64,000 nt of DNA from positions 29,772,501 through 29,836,500 of the forward strand of contig OY756958.1 in assembly GCA_963580455.1 (NCBI GenBank), given 5' to 3'. Position numbers and translations under genes: made by a program. Under the pieces are notes generated by a model. It was not told where the DNA came from, ran no database searches, and worked only from the letters and a program-made list of their open reading frames with translations. Origin of the DNA: Euonymus europaeus (lineage: Eukaryota > Streptophyta > Magnoliopsida > Celastrales > Celastraceae). Shown here piece after piece: positions 22,082 to 33,359 of the stretch; positions within the stretch are counted from its first letter, which is position 1, and every line of letters starts with the position of its first letter.

Positions 22082-22154
22082 TTGTTAGAATTTAATGTCA
22101 TCAAGATAAAAATACGACCTATATATGGTTTTTGATGACATTAAATTCTAACAA
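22082..22154. repeat. Perfect 23-bp inverted repeat, 27-nt loop
   Basis: TTGTTAGAATTTAATGTCAT and three further bases at 22082-22104 are the exact reverse complement of 22132-22154. It would fold into a strong hairpin. Could be a tiny foldback element or a small-RNA source; no known miRNA is recognised in it. Confidence 0.85.
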
Positions 22155-22339
22155 CTTATAACAGCCAATGAGCCAAAAAAACTTGTTAGGAGCAAATCCT
22201 TACGGGAAAAGCAAATCCAATTATGTGTGGTTTTTGACCGTTGGGTGACCTCTGTTTGTCTCTCCACTGCATGGACGACTGACTAATAGGGAAAGTATTG
22301 GGAGAGAGGTTTGTAGCTGATCATTGACAAGATGATCAA

Positions 22340-22425
22340 TTGGAGATGGCAACATTAAATGATGGTACTATGGCCATGAAGGAGGATCTAAAACTAAAAT
22401 CGTGGGCTCATCCTGTTACTTGAAC
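22340..22425 (+). pseudogene. Remnant of a DUF1685 gene 3' end
   Basis: Reads MATLNDGTMAMKEDLKLKSW followed by AHPVT and a stop, resembling the C-terminus of the intact gene upstream (VDMKDNLRSWAHSVAS). ATCGTGGGCTCA is identical at DNA level. Suggests an old tandem duplication whose body has been lost. Confidence 0.5.
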
Positions 22426-22629
22426 TGTCTGATAATCTTAAATTATCAGTTTCAGCTAATAAAATTGTGGTGACCAGCAGTAACTCTTTACATTAATTAC
22501 AAGTTCGATGTTGTCCCATGCAGAGTCGATCTGGATCTAGTTAATTAGTTGTTACAGCAGAATGGGAAGCTCGTCGTAATTAATATTTCCGATATCTTCT
22601 AGATCAACGTACTCCTTTTTTTTTCCTGT

Positions 22630-23102
22630 AATCTTTGGTATATATATTTTCACACTTGGTCATTGAATCTGATACCTTGACTGCTATTAATGTGCTATTT
22701 GATAGATATAAGTGTCCTTGGCAATTGATATATTTAAAAAGAAGTATTCTAAAAATGTGCTCTAATCTTCAAATCCAATTTAACCATGTCTATAGAGAGG
22801 TGAATTATTGTGTTGATGCTTTGACTTCCATTGCATATAATTCTCATGTTTCACATACTTATTACAGGTATGATGATTTGCCTCTCAAAGTCAAAGGTCT
22901 CATTCGAATGAATAAAATGGGTCTCTATGAAATTAGAATTAGGAAATAGGTTAAGTATCTGTTTGTTTTGACCCTTGTATTTTGATTTGAACTCTTTATC
23001 TCTTTCTCTTTGAAGGGTTTGGATTTAGTCCTCCCTTTGTGAATCCCCGGAGAAGGGCTTTTCTGCCCTATATGGAATAATATCTTTTTTTTAATATGTA
23101 TA

Positions 23103-23133
<31 letters not shown>

Positions 23134-23135
23134 TG
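22630..23135 (+). mobile_element. 5'-truncated L1-type LINE
   Basis: Open RNase H tail (SHLVIESDTLTAINVLFDRY ... IQFNHVYREVNYCVDALTSI), then a 3' UTR with GAATCCCCGGAGAAGGGC and a T-rich then TG/TA-rich tail. Same family as the copies at 9.6 and 15.2 kb. Confidence 0.78.
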
Positions 23136-23988
23136 ATGTTCACCATTCTATAAGTAATGATGTTGTATAATCAGCAATAATATGAGTTTAATAATTGTTC
23201 TTTTTTGTTTACTTTTCCCATTATTTTTAACTAAAATAAAGATGTTTTTCTTTAATTAACCATGTGATTGGTGCAGCAATTGTTGGATCAGTTTAAAAGA
23301 TACGACGGCGTAAAAGAAGTTTTAGGCAATCTTGCCAAATTTGGTTGTGCACATGAAAGCTAGAGCTGTACGCGTGATTTATTCTTCTCTTGATATTTTC
23401 GGATTGACTGACTGCTAAGGAAAGGAACAAACAAAATGGGAGAACCAAAGAAACAATTTTTTTTTTAAATAATGGAGTTTATTATTTCAAAATCCTGTTT
23501 GGTAATCACTTATTATGCCTTCTAGAGAATTCTAGGCTATAAAAATTTCAATTTATTATTGATACTACTAGATATTCATAAAAGTTGATATCCATAACAT
23601 TCGTAATTTCGGTTATTTTGACTCTAAATTTAATCTTAAAAATTCAAAATCACATCCCCACTGACGTATAGATGTTATGAATATCAAAAATTATGAATAT
23701 ATGTAATTTTTGATTTGTTATTGCCCTAAAAAAATTTATTTAATCAACGGCAGAACTTTTATATGGGAAATGGGCCCCTTTACGATGCGATAAAGCCGGA
23801 GTGAGTACCTCGTTTGTGTTCTTGGGCTTGGGCCTTGTTATATGGGTCTCAACATAATTCCGTCCAATAGAGAACTCCTTCCCTCCCGGCCCAGATATTT
23901 GGGGTTTGTAAACTGGTGAAGTGGGTAGCCCAAGAAAGCGGAGGCAGACAAAGGGGTTGAGAGCGCAAGGGAAGGGAGGGAGGAGGCA
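23136..23988. other. Intergenic and WD40 gene promoter
   Basis: No gene. Near the WD40 gene there are site II-type TGGGCY elements at 23770, 23823 and 23829, typical of housekeeping and growth-related plant promoters. Confidence 0.5.
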
Positions 23989-26900
23989 ATGACGGCGCCA
24001 AGACGATTGACAGGCCACAAAGCCACCGCAACGTGCTGCATCGCCTCACGTGACCGGCCTGGCCTCGTCGCAACCGCGGGAGAGGTATTGTTCTCTTCCC
24101 TCCTCTACTGTTTTTGTTCGAATTCAGCTGGAATTATGTGGTCGATAATATATCAAGGACACTTTCAGTTACATATGAAGAAATGGATGATTAGTTTTAC
24201 AACTTAGCTTTTGAGTATGTTAATTTGTTGTATTTGCAAAGGTCTGTCTGTGAACGAAGATGTTTTTTGACTTTGTAATTTGCTATCCGGTTCTAAAACC
24301 TGGTGGTTTGATAATGTAAATTTAATTAGGATGGGCGCGTTTGTTGGTTTGATATGAGATGTAAAGACGCACAACTTATCATGGATGTTGGGGAGGAACC
24401 TATTACTTCATTATGTTTCAAACCCGGTTAGTTTATTATTTTTTTACTTTTTCATCTCTTCTTGAGTTCTTTCTTATGTTATTAATTCTTTATAGATTTA
24501 AGAGTTATGTATTTCGATGAGCAAGTGTTTTGTTAAATTGACACTCTAGAGGGGGTTTGCTGCAAATTAACAAGATAAAGTTCCTGGAATATGTTAATGA
24601 CGTTTGCTTCTTGTTGAAGCTAAAGTGCTAAACCCCTATCTCTTTTTATGACTTGAGGAAATAGAGTAATATACTATGTCTCTTGTTTTAAGTTTTAACA
24701 TAATAATTCATTGATTTAGCCAAATTTGGAACTGAGTCAGGTGAAAGAACGTATACAGGCAAGCCAATACTCATTCTTAGACTTTTGATTTGTATCCTTT
24801 CTGTTAGGGTGTTAATTTTTTCATTCTTGGATGTTTGTTGCCTATTTGAATCCATCTTATTGTTGTGTGCATGATATCGCTGATATATCTGTGATGCTGG
24901 CTTTTGGTTTTAACTTTTAAGACTGAAATCTATTGAAACAATTTTTTGCTATCTTCTGTATATCATTGTTATCTGAACAAAGTACTTATTAATTCTGAAG
25001 ATCTTGTCAGGATTATGATTATTGTTAGTAAATGCTTGTTGCATGACTCAGGGAACGAAGATATCATCCATGTTTCTTCAGGAAAAGAAGTTAAGTGTTT
25101 TGATGTGCACATGGTAAGATTTTTTTGGTATTTTACAGTCCTGTGCTGTAGTACACTTTTATCGCATCTGTTTCTCTGTGAAGTGGCGTCCTCAAAATTT
25201 TTGCAGAGACAACATTTTCGCTCCCATCCTAGCATCTGTTACTGACATATCATTTTGTCAAAAAAATTGTAGCCTACATCATGGAATCCCTTGGAGACTT
25301 ACAACTATAACAAAGAGGAGATAAATCAGGTAGCTTTCGTAAATGGAAACTAATTATCTATTCTATTATGCTTAGTTCGTATTCTGTAAACCCCAGTCAC
25401 TTTTCCTCCCTTCTGTATGCATCAATGTTTTTCTTTTACTGTGCTTTTTAATTTGCAGTAGCTGAATGTATTTCATATGTTTAATCTATAAAAGTTCCTA
25501 ATTGATTGCTAAATTTGCATTCCTCCGTTGTTTCGGAGGGTTAAGTATTCAAGTCCATGCAAGGTTTTAAAAATCGTTTTTAGGAATCGAGGCGCTTACC
25601 TTATATGAGGCGAGGCGTAAGCCTCGAGGCGTATCGAGGCGTAAGCCTCAAAGTGAATCAACAAAATAATTAAAGACTTCTAAGTGTATGACTCTAAATA
25701 ATATGAATACCATCATTCATCAATTCAAAAGATATTAAAGCATCAAAAGTCTAAAAGTTTAATGCAAACCAAAACAAAAAAAAGAAAGATCAAAGCAAAC
25801 ACGAAATAAATATTCATAGTTTATCTCCAAGTCTTTAATTCCATATTAAAATTTAAAAGTCATCATCATCTTCATCACTTGTTGGGTCCTCCAAAGAGTC
25901 ATCGTCATATCGTATAGGTAGACCATCCAACTCATCTAAATCATCACTACTATCATATTGGAATTCCTCCTCTTCCTCCTCTTGGATGACTACTCTTTTT
26001 GCTTTTTCCTTCCCTAAATCAATAAACACCAATACATTAACATTTGTAACTTGCAAGTAGTAACAAAAACACAAAATTTATTTTTTACACTAACCTTTAC
26101 TCTTTTTTGCCCTTGATTCCATTTGAGGTGGACTCTTACTTTTGCTTTTTCTTGCTCCACCACTTGTTCCTGCACCACCACCACTTGCTCCTTCAACACC
26201 TCCACCACCACTTGCACCATCATGTCCACCAACACTTGCTCCACCACTTGCACTACCACTCCCTCCACCACCTCCCTCCACCACTACCTCTTCTTGATTG
26301 AAGGCCAAAGTATGAAGAAGAACATTGTGCTCTTCCTCATCATTTCGATTAACAACCCACTCATCATCCGAAGGTATGTCATCAACAAGCAAAGGATCTT
26401 CGTCAACCACTTGAAGCTTTAGGTGTCGATCTTTCAACTTCTTGTTTTACAAAATGTAGACCAACTCATTCATCTTCTTTGTGGTCAATCGATTCCTCCT
26501 TTTTGTGTGCACTTGATTGAATGTGCTCCAACTTCGTTCACATGCCGACGAAGAACAAGTGAGTCCCAACACTTTAATAGCAAACTTTTGCAATTCGGGT
26601 ACGTTGTCTCCAAAGTTAATCCACCAATCAACTACAAAATAAAAATATAAAAAAATGACATTTAAATAATGAAATCAACAATGAACTTGGAATTTGGATT
26701 TGTTAAGTTAAAATGGTACCTGGAGAGCGTTTTGTAATCGATCTCCTAGCATTTTCATAACCAAAGAGTCCTTATTTCTTTCTAAAAGCATCTATCTGAA
26801 GATCAACAGTTAGGTAGTCGTCCCTAGGGATGATTTTTTTCATTGAACTATACAACCCTTCCTTCACTTCCGCATCAAAAAGAAAATCATCTTGTTCCGT

Positions 26901-29900
26901 CACCACTTGGACAACTAACTCTTCCCCAACTTCTTCAACTATCTCATCAAGCAACTTGAATATCAAACCTGCATCTTTTACATGCTCAGATGCATCCACA
27001 CATTTCAAGAACACTGTACCATGAGGATTATTCACCAGAAAATTGATCAAAGTCCTCCCTCTTATATCAGTCCAGCCATCCGATAGAATCGACACACCTG
27101 TAGATGTCCACGTCTTCTTAATATCTTCAACTATATTCTTCGACGTATCAAGCTCTTCCTTTAAAATCCATGTCCTTATCTCATGCATGGTAGGAGGTTT
27201 GAGACCCCGTCCATATGAACCAATCGACCTGCACATAAGATTCATAATATTTAGGTCACATTTTTTGGAGATTGTTTAGGAAAATCCAAGAAAGTATTCA
27301 AAAACAAAGTACATACCTACACATGTTAACAAATGATGGACTCCTCACCACGTTAAAAGGAATTGCATTTTCAAAGATAAATCGCCCAATGTCCAAACAA
27401 ACACGATTGCGAGCTTCTTTCGCATTCTTTGTTGTCATTGTGGCTTTTTTCTTCTCAACATCCTCCTCATCATCATCAACATTAGCAATGTATCTATCCA
27501 TCGGACCCCGAATTCCTCGAGTTGACACTCGAACTCCGCTTCCACTACCACTACCACCACTAGGAGTAGGATTAGAACTAACACCTTCATGATGGTAAGA
27601 ACCAGATGAAACCATTTCCTCAAACCTCTCTTGTGCCATATGCCTTAACAAGGTCCCTTTGTCTAGAAAATCTTTCATCTCCTTCTTCACATCCTCCGGA
27701 ACATTAGGACATGGCGATATATTCTTATGTGTGCATGCAAGATGGTCTTTTGCCCTCTTAACACCACCGGTAATCTTCTTGTTGCAAAAATCGCACAATA
27801 GATACAAATAGCCTTTCTTCTCACCCGTTGTATGTTCCACCTCCTTCGTATACTTCCATGCGGGATCTTGTCTATTTTTACCACCACCTCTTGTAGCCAT
27901 ATTGTAGACACACACACAATAATCTACAGAAATGGACTTTAATTGAATTCCAATTCAGCACCTAGAAAAATCTGTATAAAAAATAAAAATAAAGACAGTC
28001 AAAAAGTAATTCAAAAATCAAAACTATGTATTAATGTATATAGACAGATAACAGATTACACATAGTCATACATATAGACAATTAGACATTATTATTTATT
28101 ATTTGATAATTTTGATAGTTGGCTTGCTGAGTTGCTAAATTGCTGGTGACTATGCTATATATATGTCTAATCAGTGTTTTAAAAATCGTTAGAGGCGTAC
28201 GCCTCGAGGCGCGCCTCGCACTGAGGCGCTGGCTCAAAGCCTCGAGGCATACGCCTCCTGGGTTACCATGAGAGGCTTACGCCTCTCATGGATGAGGCGT
28301 ACGCCTCAAAGCCCAAGGATGTGAGGCGTATGAGGCGTGAATAGCCTAAAGAAAGTAAAGACAAGATTTTTTAATAATTAAAAATAAATAAAAACAGCAA
28401 AAGAAGCCCTAGAAACACGATAGGCACACATTCCAGTGTGCTTTCTCTCAATCCAGCAGCAGCTTCATCGATCGGCCTCTCCTTCTCTTCCAAAATCGAT
28501 CGGCCTCTCCTTCTCTTCCGGGATCGATCGGCTTCTCCTTCTCTTCCGGGATCGATCGACCTCTCCTTCTCTTCCAGTCCCAAAATCGATCGGCCTCTCC
28601 TTCTCTTTCAGTCCCAGAATCGATCGGTGTCTTCTTCTCTTCCAGAATCGATCGATTCTCTTCCACCTGGTAAGTTGACTAGTTGTACAAAAGGTTTCGA
28701 CATGCTGGGGATTTATTAAATTTCCCTTCCTTGGAGCTGTCTCATATCTTACATAGCATTTTCTTCCCTCTGCATTGCATTTTCTGTTTTTTGGAAAATT
28801 TATCTACGATATTGGTTGGCTTGGATTGGTCAGGATATCCCTTTAAGATAATTTTTTTAATTTTTTTGGTAAGTAACTACTGAAATACGAATTGGGATGA
28901 TACCTTTTTATCTATATTTTTTAATTAATGTTGATTACATGGTGTTGGCTTCTGAGATTAATGATGATATTCATATTATTTAGAGTCATACAAAAGTCTT
29001 TAATTATTTTATTGATTCACTCTAAGGCTTACGCCTCAATACGCCTTGAGGCTTACGCCTCGCCTCATATAAGGTAAGCGCCTCGGTTCTTAAAAACGAT
29101 TTTTAAAACCTTGTGTCTAATAGATTATAGATAGACTAAGTAATCAGGCTTATCAAAAAAAAAAAAAGACCAAGTAATCAGTAATTCAGTTTTCAGTATC
29201 TATCAATCATCAGTTTTGAAAAATTTAATAAAAAAAAAATTAAACCAGTGGCAGTAATCACTACAAAATAAAATGGGAATCAGTAATCTGTTAATCACTA
29301 CATCAATAATCAGTATTTACAGAGAGACTAAGTACTCAGTTTTACAAAATTTAAAACAAAAAAAATTAAAAATAAGTAAACAACACAACTAAACAAGCAG
29401 TGTCTTCTTCCCATTGTGTTGTGCCGTGGAGCATATCAATATACCTGGAGCGGCTGACAACTGAGAAGAAGAGAGGCGGACTGACTCAACTGAGAAGCAG
29501 AAGACAAGTGAGCAGAAGAGAGAGATAGAGGAACTGAGAAGCAGAAGAGTGAGAAAGAGAGAGAGAGACGAAATACCTGGAGCGGCTGGAGAGCAGCTGC
29601 GACGTCCCTGAATCTTCTGGAGAGCAGCTGCGATGTCGGCTGAACTGATTAGGGCAGGGCGAGAAGAAACTGACTTGCGATAGAGCTGGAGCCTGGAGCT
29701 GCTTTCTGGGTTTTGAATTTCAGAGCAAAAAAGCCCACAAAAAAGCCCATCTCTCATGTATAACGCCTCGTCCGCCTCAGAACCTCCGTGTCTGAGGCGG
29801 ACGCCTCAGTCATGAGAGGCGTAAGCCTCTCATTCAACTCTCCCAGGGGTACGCCTGGGATCGGCGGGGCTCCGCCTCAGTTCGAGGCGCGCGCCTCGAA

Positions 29901-32900
29901 CGATTTTTAAATCCATGAGTCCATGTTAATCATCTATGTTTGAAGAGGCAAACTGCACCTTGTCCGATGAGATCTGTTATTATGCCTGTAATGAAGAGTA
30001 CAACAGAAGTGAAATTGCAGGAGCTGGCATTTAATGCTTAAACTTTAGCATGCATTCATGCAGTACCGAATACAGAACGTAAGACCCGCGAGTCACACAT
30101 CTAATTTGTAGTGTTCAAATGTCGAAAAGATCCATAAATCCATAATAATTGCATCGAGATATTCTGATTTTGAGGTTGTGAGTGTTTAAATGTTTGTTCT
30201 CGAAGACTAATGTAGTTAATCGCGTACTGTTTGAAAGAGTTATGAGAAAAATTCTGGCTGTCATTGGATTGGGAAAGTTACCTAAGGCAACCCATGCACC
30301 ATTTCCTTTTCTTCTCCTCCTTCTTCTTCATTGCTTACCTTAGTGCCATGTCATATAATTTCGCATTTAAAGTTCTTAAGTAGTGGAAATTGTCTCCTGC
30401 ATAACAGATAGCTTGCAACTCTAAGGCGGCTTTTCTCGCTTGTGCTGACGACAGTGGTGATGTTAAGGTATTGTATGTTCATTACTTTAATAGTTCAATT
30501 CCATCATGATGCACTATGCTGGATTTTGAGTTTTTGGTTTTGCACTACAATAAGTGTTGACTAATAGGACATGCGTGTTACTGAAATCATGATGGTCCAT
30601 TGATTGTCAGTTTATTTTCAACTACTATAACTTTATATCTTTATCCTCATTAAGTTTCTTATTTTGAATTATCCAATGTTATAAATATTTTTGTGCTCTC
30701 TCCCCATGACCCCTAATCCATTCGTATGTTTTCCAATATGCTTTACTCTGAATTTTTATCTTTTGAATTCAATGGCAGATTATTGACATCCGGCAACAGT
30801 GCCTATATAAGTCTTTGAGAGCTGCTCACTCAAGTGTATCCTTCCACTTGAAGCATTTTTTTTTTAATGACCTTCACTCTGCACCATTTAAAGTATAAAC
30901 TATCGTTGGGTGGCTGAGCATAAATTTGCACTATTTTTCATCTGGTAGTATATCTCTCCCGCTATTTCCCTTTCTCTCTGTGAAAGCTTTGTTACGTGAT
31001 TACGTCAGTAAATTTCTCTGTTGATAGATTTATTTTTTATGTCTAAAACAGTTATGAAGTTTTTTTTTTGGTCGAAGTCATTGTTAACTCTCAATGATGC
31101 AGTCTTTTTCGCTGTCATGATTTTCTAGAATAATTCCCTCAACTTACATTTAAGTTTATTCCATTGATCAAAACATTTGCCAACCTCAATATGTCATATT
31201 GAATCTCCTTAACAGAATGTTGTAGATATGCAGCAGTGTGCAATTTGTTCCTTGGAGACCTTGGGAAGGTATAATTTAGGTTCTAGCGCACATTTCTGAG
31301 CTTCCAATTCTCTCTCTCTCTCTCTTGTATGCCATGAAGATGCCTGTGACTGTCAATGATGATATGAAGCAGTGTTGCGATGTGAACTATGTTTTAATTT
31401 TGTAAGTGATTGTAACATTTCATTACAGTATATTCATTCGGTAAAAATATCTGAGTTGCCTCATTTGGTTTAATTAATTTGACCTAGAACCCACAGAAAC
31501 ATATTGGCGGCTCCGGACATAATTGATTTTCTTATATGGAGTGTCGTGGAAGACATTGATGGGCATAGCTGACTGGTGTTTGAAAAGGGAGGCCTTTTGT
31601 TGAAAATTTAAAGGCTTTGTTGTGGGTTACCGAAGATTGTATATGTTGCAAAACCAGTTTGATGGGCTGAAAAAATTATAGGTTGGTTGACATGCCAAAA
31701 ATATCCATTTTTCTTGACCTTTTAAGTTGGTCAACTTTGGAATTGGTATCCATAGTAATTCTCAACTTTATGTTTATTTAATGAGAAAAAATGTTTGATG
31801 GATATTAAGTTGTAGGATGCCACTTTTTTCAGCTGATTGCCTTCAGAAATTTAAAAAAGAAAGCTCAGAAGTGGAAGAAATGAAAGTATTTTTGTGCTTT
31901 GTTTTTCATAATATTCTTTGTGCTTAATTTATGCAGTTGGGAGTTCTAATCATTATCTTAAAATGAGTATATACATCTGAACTTTTGCACAAAACTTAGT
32001 GCTCCGTTAGTTAAAACATGACTGTTAGTATGTATGACAGTCATCACTGGAGGGCTTGATTCAAAGCTTGTTATGTGGGACTTCTCTAAAGGGCAGCCTC
32101 ACAAAGTTGTCAATTTTGGTATGTTTCTTATTTTGTTTCATATTTGAAACCTTTGATTTAACTTGTTTAATGGAAAATGACATTCTCATTGGGGTTCTAA
32201 TGCTCATATTAAATGAATTATTGACACCTTTTTCCATTTCTAGGATTGTCTGATACAAGCGCTACTAGTGCTGGACAGTGTTTAAATCCTGCTTTTGTTC
32301 ACGCAATAGCGGTTCCAGATGCTGATATGTTAGACATGTCAGGCAAGATATGTGCAGTGGCTAGAGGTGATGGTGCGGTTGATGTTATTAATATCGAATC
32401 AGAACTTGCGTGTAATAGGTTAAAGAATTCCTCAAAACCGCGCAAGAGATCTCAGTCAATGTCTAAAGACAAATCAGCGGCCAGCGGGGAATCAAATCAA
32501 AATGGAAGCAATAGGTTGCATCTAGATTACTCTGTAGGTGGCCATACTGCTGCTGCATCTTGCGTGGCATTTTCATTGTTTGGGGAAAGGGGTAAGTTTA
32601 TAATTTCTGGTGGAAATGATCGATCAGTAAAGGTCTGGAGTTGCTCTAGATATCTTGAGGAACGACATTCTAGCAGCAACAGTGATCTTCTGCATCTGAA
32701 CATCAGTCTGAACAAAAAGGTGAGTTTTCATTAAATCCTTCCCCACAATATGTCATGTTGTGTTGCCACCGCCATCCTTTTGTTTAAAGTTTTGCTCTTG
32801 TACTTCCAATTTGGCAGGTCAACTGGCTATGCACCACGCCAACTGAGTCAGAAAATCTCATTGTCTGTGACACTACCAAAGTTGTTAAAGTGTTATCTGT

Positions 32901-32907
32901 TTCATAA
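23989..32907 (+). CDS. WD40-repeat protein, WDR53-like (371 aa)
   Basis: Ten exons: 23989-24084, 24330-24426, 25052-25113, 25273-25329, 30408-30467, 30779-30835, 31226-31268, 32041-32118, 32244-32719, 32818-32907; 1116 nt in frame. WD repeats are visible as LTGHKATATCCIAS ... VCWFDMR, ITSLCFKPG ... KCFDVH, AAFLACADDSGDVKIIDIRQ, VQFVPWRPW then ITGGLDSKLVMWDFS, and CVAFSLFGERG then ISGGNDRSVKVW. Exon 9 holds a basic Ser-rich insert (SSKPRKRSQSMSKDKSAASG) between blades. Architecture fits the WDR53-type transducin family of plants. WFDMR and IIDIR resemble DWD boxes, so a CUL4-DDB1 adaptor role is possible but inferred. Intron 4 is 5.1 kb because of a hAT insertion; the others are 0.1-0.8 kb. 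Confidence 0.88.
25552..25559. repeat. 8-bp target duplication of outer hAT, left
   Basis: AGTCCATG, repeated at 29918-29925. An 8-bp duplication is diagnostic of hAT insertion. Confidence 0.85.
25853..27900 (-). pseudogene. hAT transposase, broken
   Basis: Four exons: 27900-27317, 27228-26720, 26631-26095, 26013-25853, 597 codons in frame. A BED-type zinc finger lies at the N-terminus (DPAWKYTKEVEH ... LCDFCNKKITGGVKRAKDHL, H at ACTH). A DUF659-like part follows (HEIRTWILKEELDTSKNIVE ... STGVSILSDGWTDIRGRTL). The hAT C-terminal dimerisation region is in exon 3 (WWINFGDNVPELQKFAIKVL, TCSSSACERSWSTFNQVHTK). Damage: two in-frame TAA codons, one after AFRKK (about 26.77 kb) and one after LVYIL (about 26.45 kb), and a large in-frame deletion after VVQVVTE that removes most of the catalytic region. 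C-terminus is Gly- and Asp-rich. Cannot make active transposase. Confidence 0.9.
28172..29113. mobile_element. Nested nonautonomous hAT element, 942 bp
   Basis: Left end CAGTGTTTTAAAAATCG, right end (read inwards) CAAGGTTTTAAAAATCG, flanked by TGTCTAAT at 28164-28171 and 29114-29121. About 150 bp at its right end is closely similar (inverted) to the left end of the host element, so both belong to one family. No transposase; the middle holds a tandem repeat. Confidence 0.92.
28468..28670. repeat. Tandem repeat of 28 or 34 bp inside the nested hAT
   Basis: Seven units beginning TCGATCGGCCTCTCCTTCTC; two contain a 6-bp insertion (CAGTCC type), giving 28 or 34 bp periods. Strongly pyrimidine-rich on plus, with the palindrome ATCGAT at each unit start. 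Confidence 0.9.
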
Positions 32908-33343
32908 ATTAAAGATGCAACAATCATTAAGTTTTGATGACAATTTCTCAAGAACTTGCCTGTTCATAGGCAGGTGGACATTGGTTTTCATTTGTATCAG
33001 CTTTAATTTCTCTGAAGATCGTGCTTATTGATTCAAGGACGACCTTGTGCAGGAGCCGTCCACGACAAAGCATGCCATGTAACGGCTCGAGGGCTTAGTT
33101 TTTCAATAGGCAAGCATTGGGGGATGAACCCATGACCAAGATCATGGGAGAAGGCAAGTTTTAATCCCTGTAATGGCACTGGGTTTAAATCTGAGTCGGA
33201 CTTCAAGGTACTTAATGTGGTGACGAAATGATCTCATCTCCCAAATGAGTATTAGCCGTGAGCCCATAATTAGAACTAGAGAGAATAATTGCTGAAAGTC
33301 ATTAGTCTACTTGGGTTAAAAAAATGTCACTAATCATCATATT
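32908..33343. other. 3' region of the WD40 gene
   Basis: Probable 3' UTR followed by intergenic DNA up to the LINE target site at 33344. No gene seen. Confidence 0.5.
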
Positions 33344-33359
33344 CCCTGTTAATTAATTT
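33344..33359. repeat. 16-bp LINE target duplication, left
   Basis: CCCTGTTAATTAATTT, repeated exactly at 34066-34081 on the other side of the LINE. Confidence 0.92.

Larger units (their letters stand above)
21708..22629. other. Intergenic, mostly repeats and remnants
   Basis: 3' UTR side of the DUF1685 gene, a perfect palindrome at 22082-22154 and a DUF1685-like tail remnant at 22340-22425. No intact gene. Confidence 0.5.
25560..29917 (-). mobile_element. hAT DNA transposon in intron 4 of the WD40 gene
   Basis: 4358 bp with imperfect terminal inverted repeats: left CAAGGTTTTAAAAATCG, right (read inwards) CATGGATTTAAAAATCG, and 8-bp duplications AGTCCATG on both sides. Both subterminal regions are packed with GAGGCG / CGCCTC units, likely transposase binding sites. 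The transposase gene runs on minus, so the right end is its 5' side. A related element is nested at 28172-29113 between the right end and the transposase start. Confidence 0.92.

Noticed and set aside
23838..24073. Three overlapping minus-strand ORFs at the start of the WD40 gene
   Set aside because: Antisense shadows of exon 1 and the CG-rich promoter; no homology and no splice support.
26107..26422. Plus-strand ORFs rich in His/Leu or Thr/Ser opposite the hAT transposase
   Set aside because: Antisense of the glycine-rich low-complexity part of the transposase.
28371..28719. ORFs on both strands over the nested hAT tandem repeat
   Set aside because: Open only because the repeat units contain no stop in several frames; low complexity.
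29389..29757. 122-codon ORF at the right end of the outer hAT
   Set aside because: Lies in the GA-rich 5' part of the element; Ser/Leu-rich low-complexity sequence, probably transposase leader.
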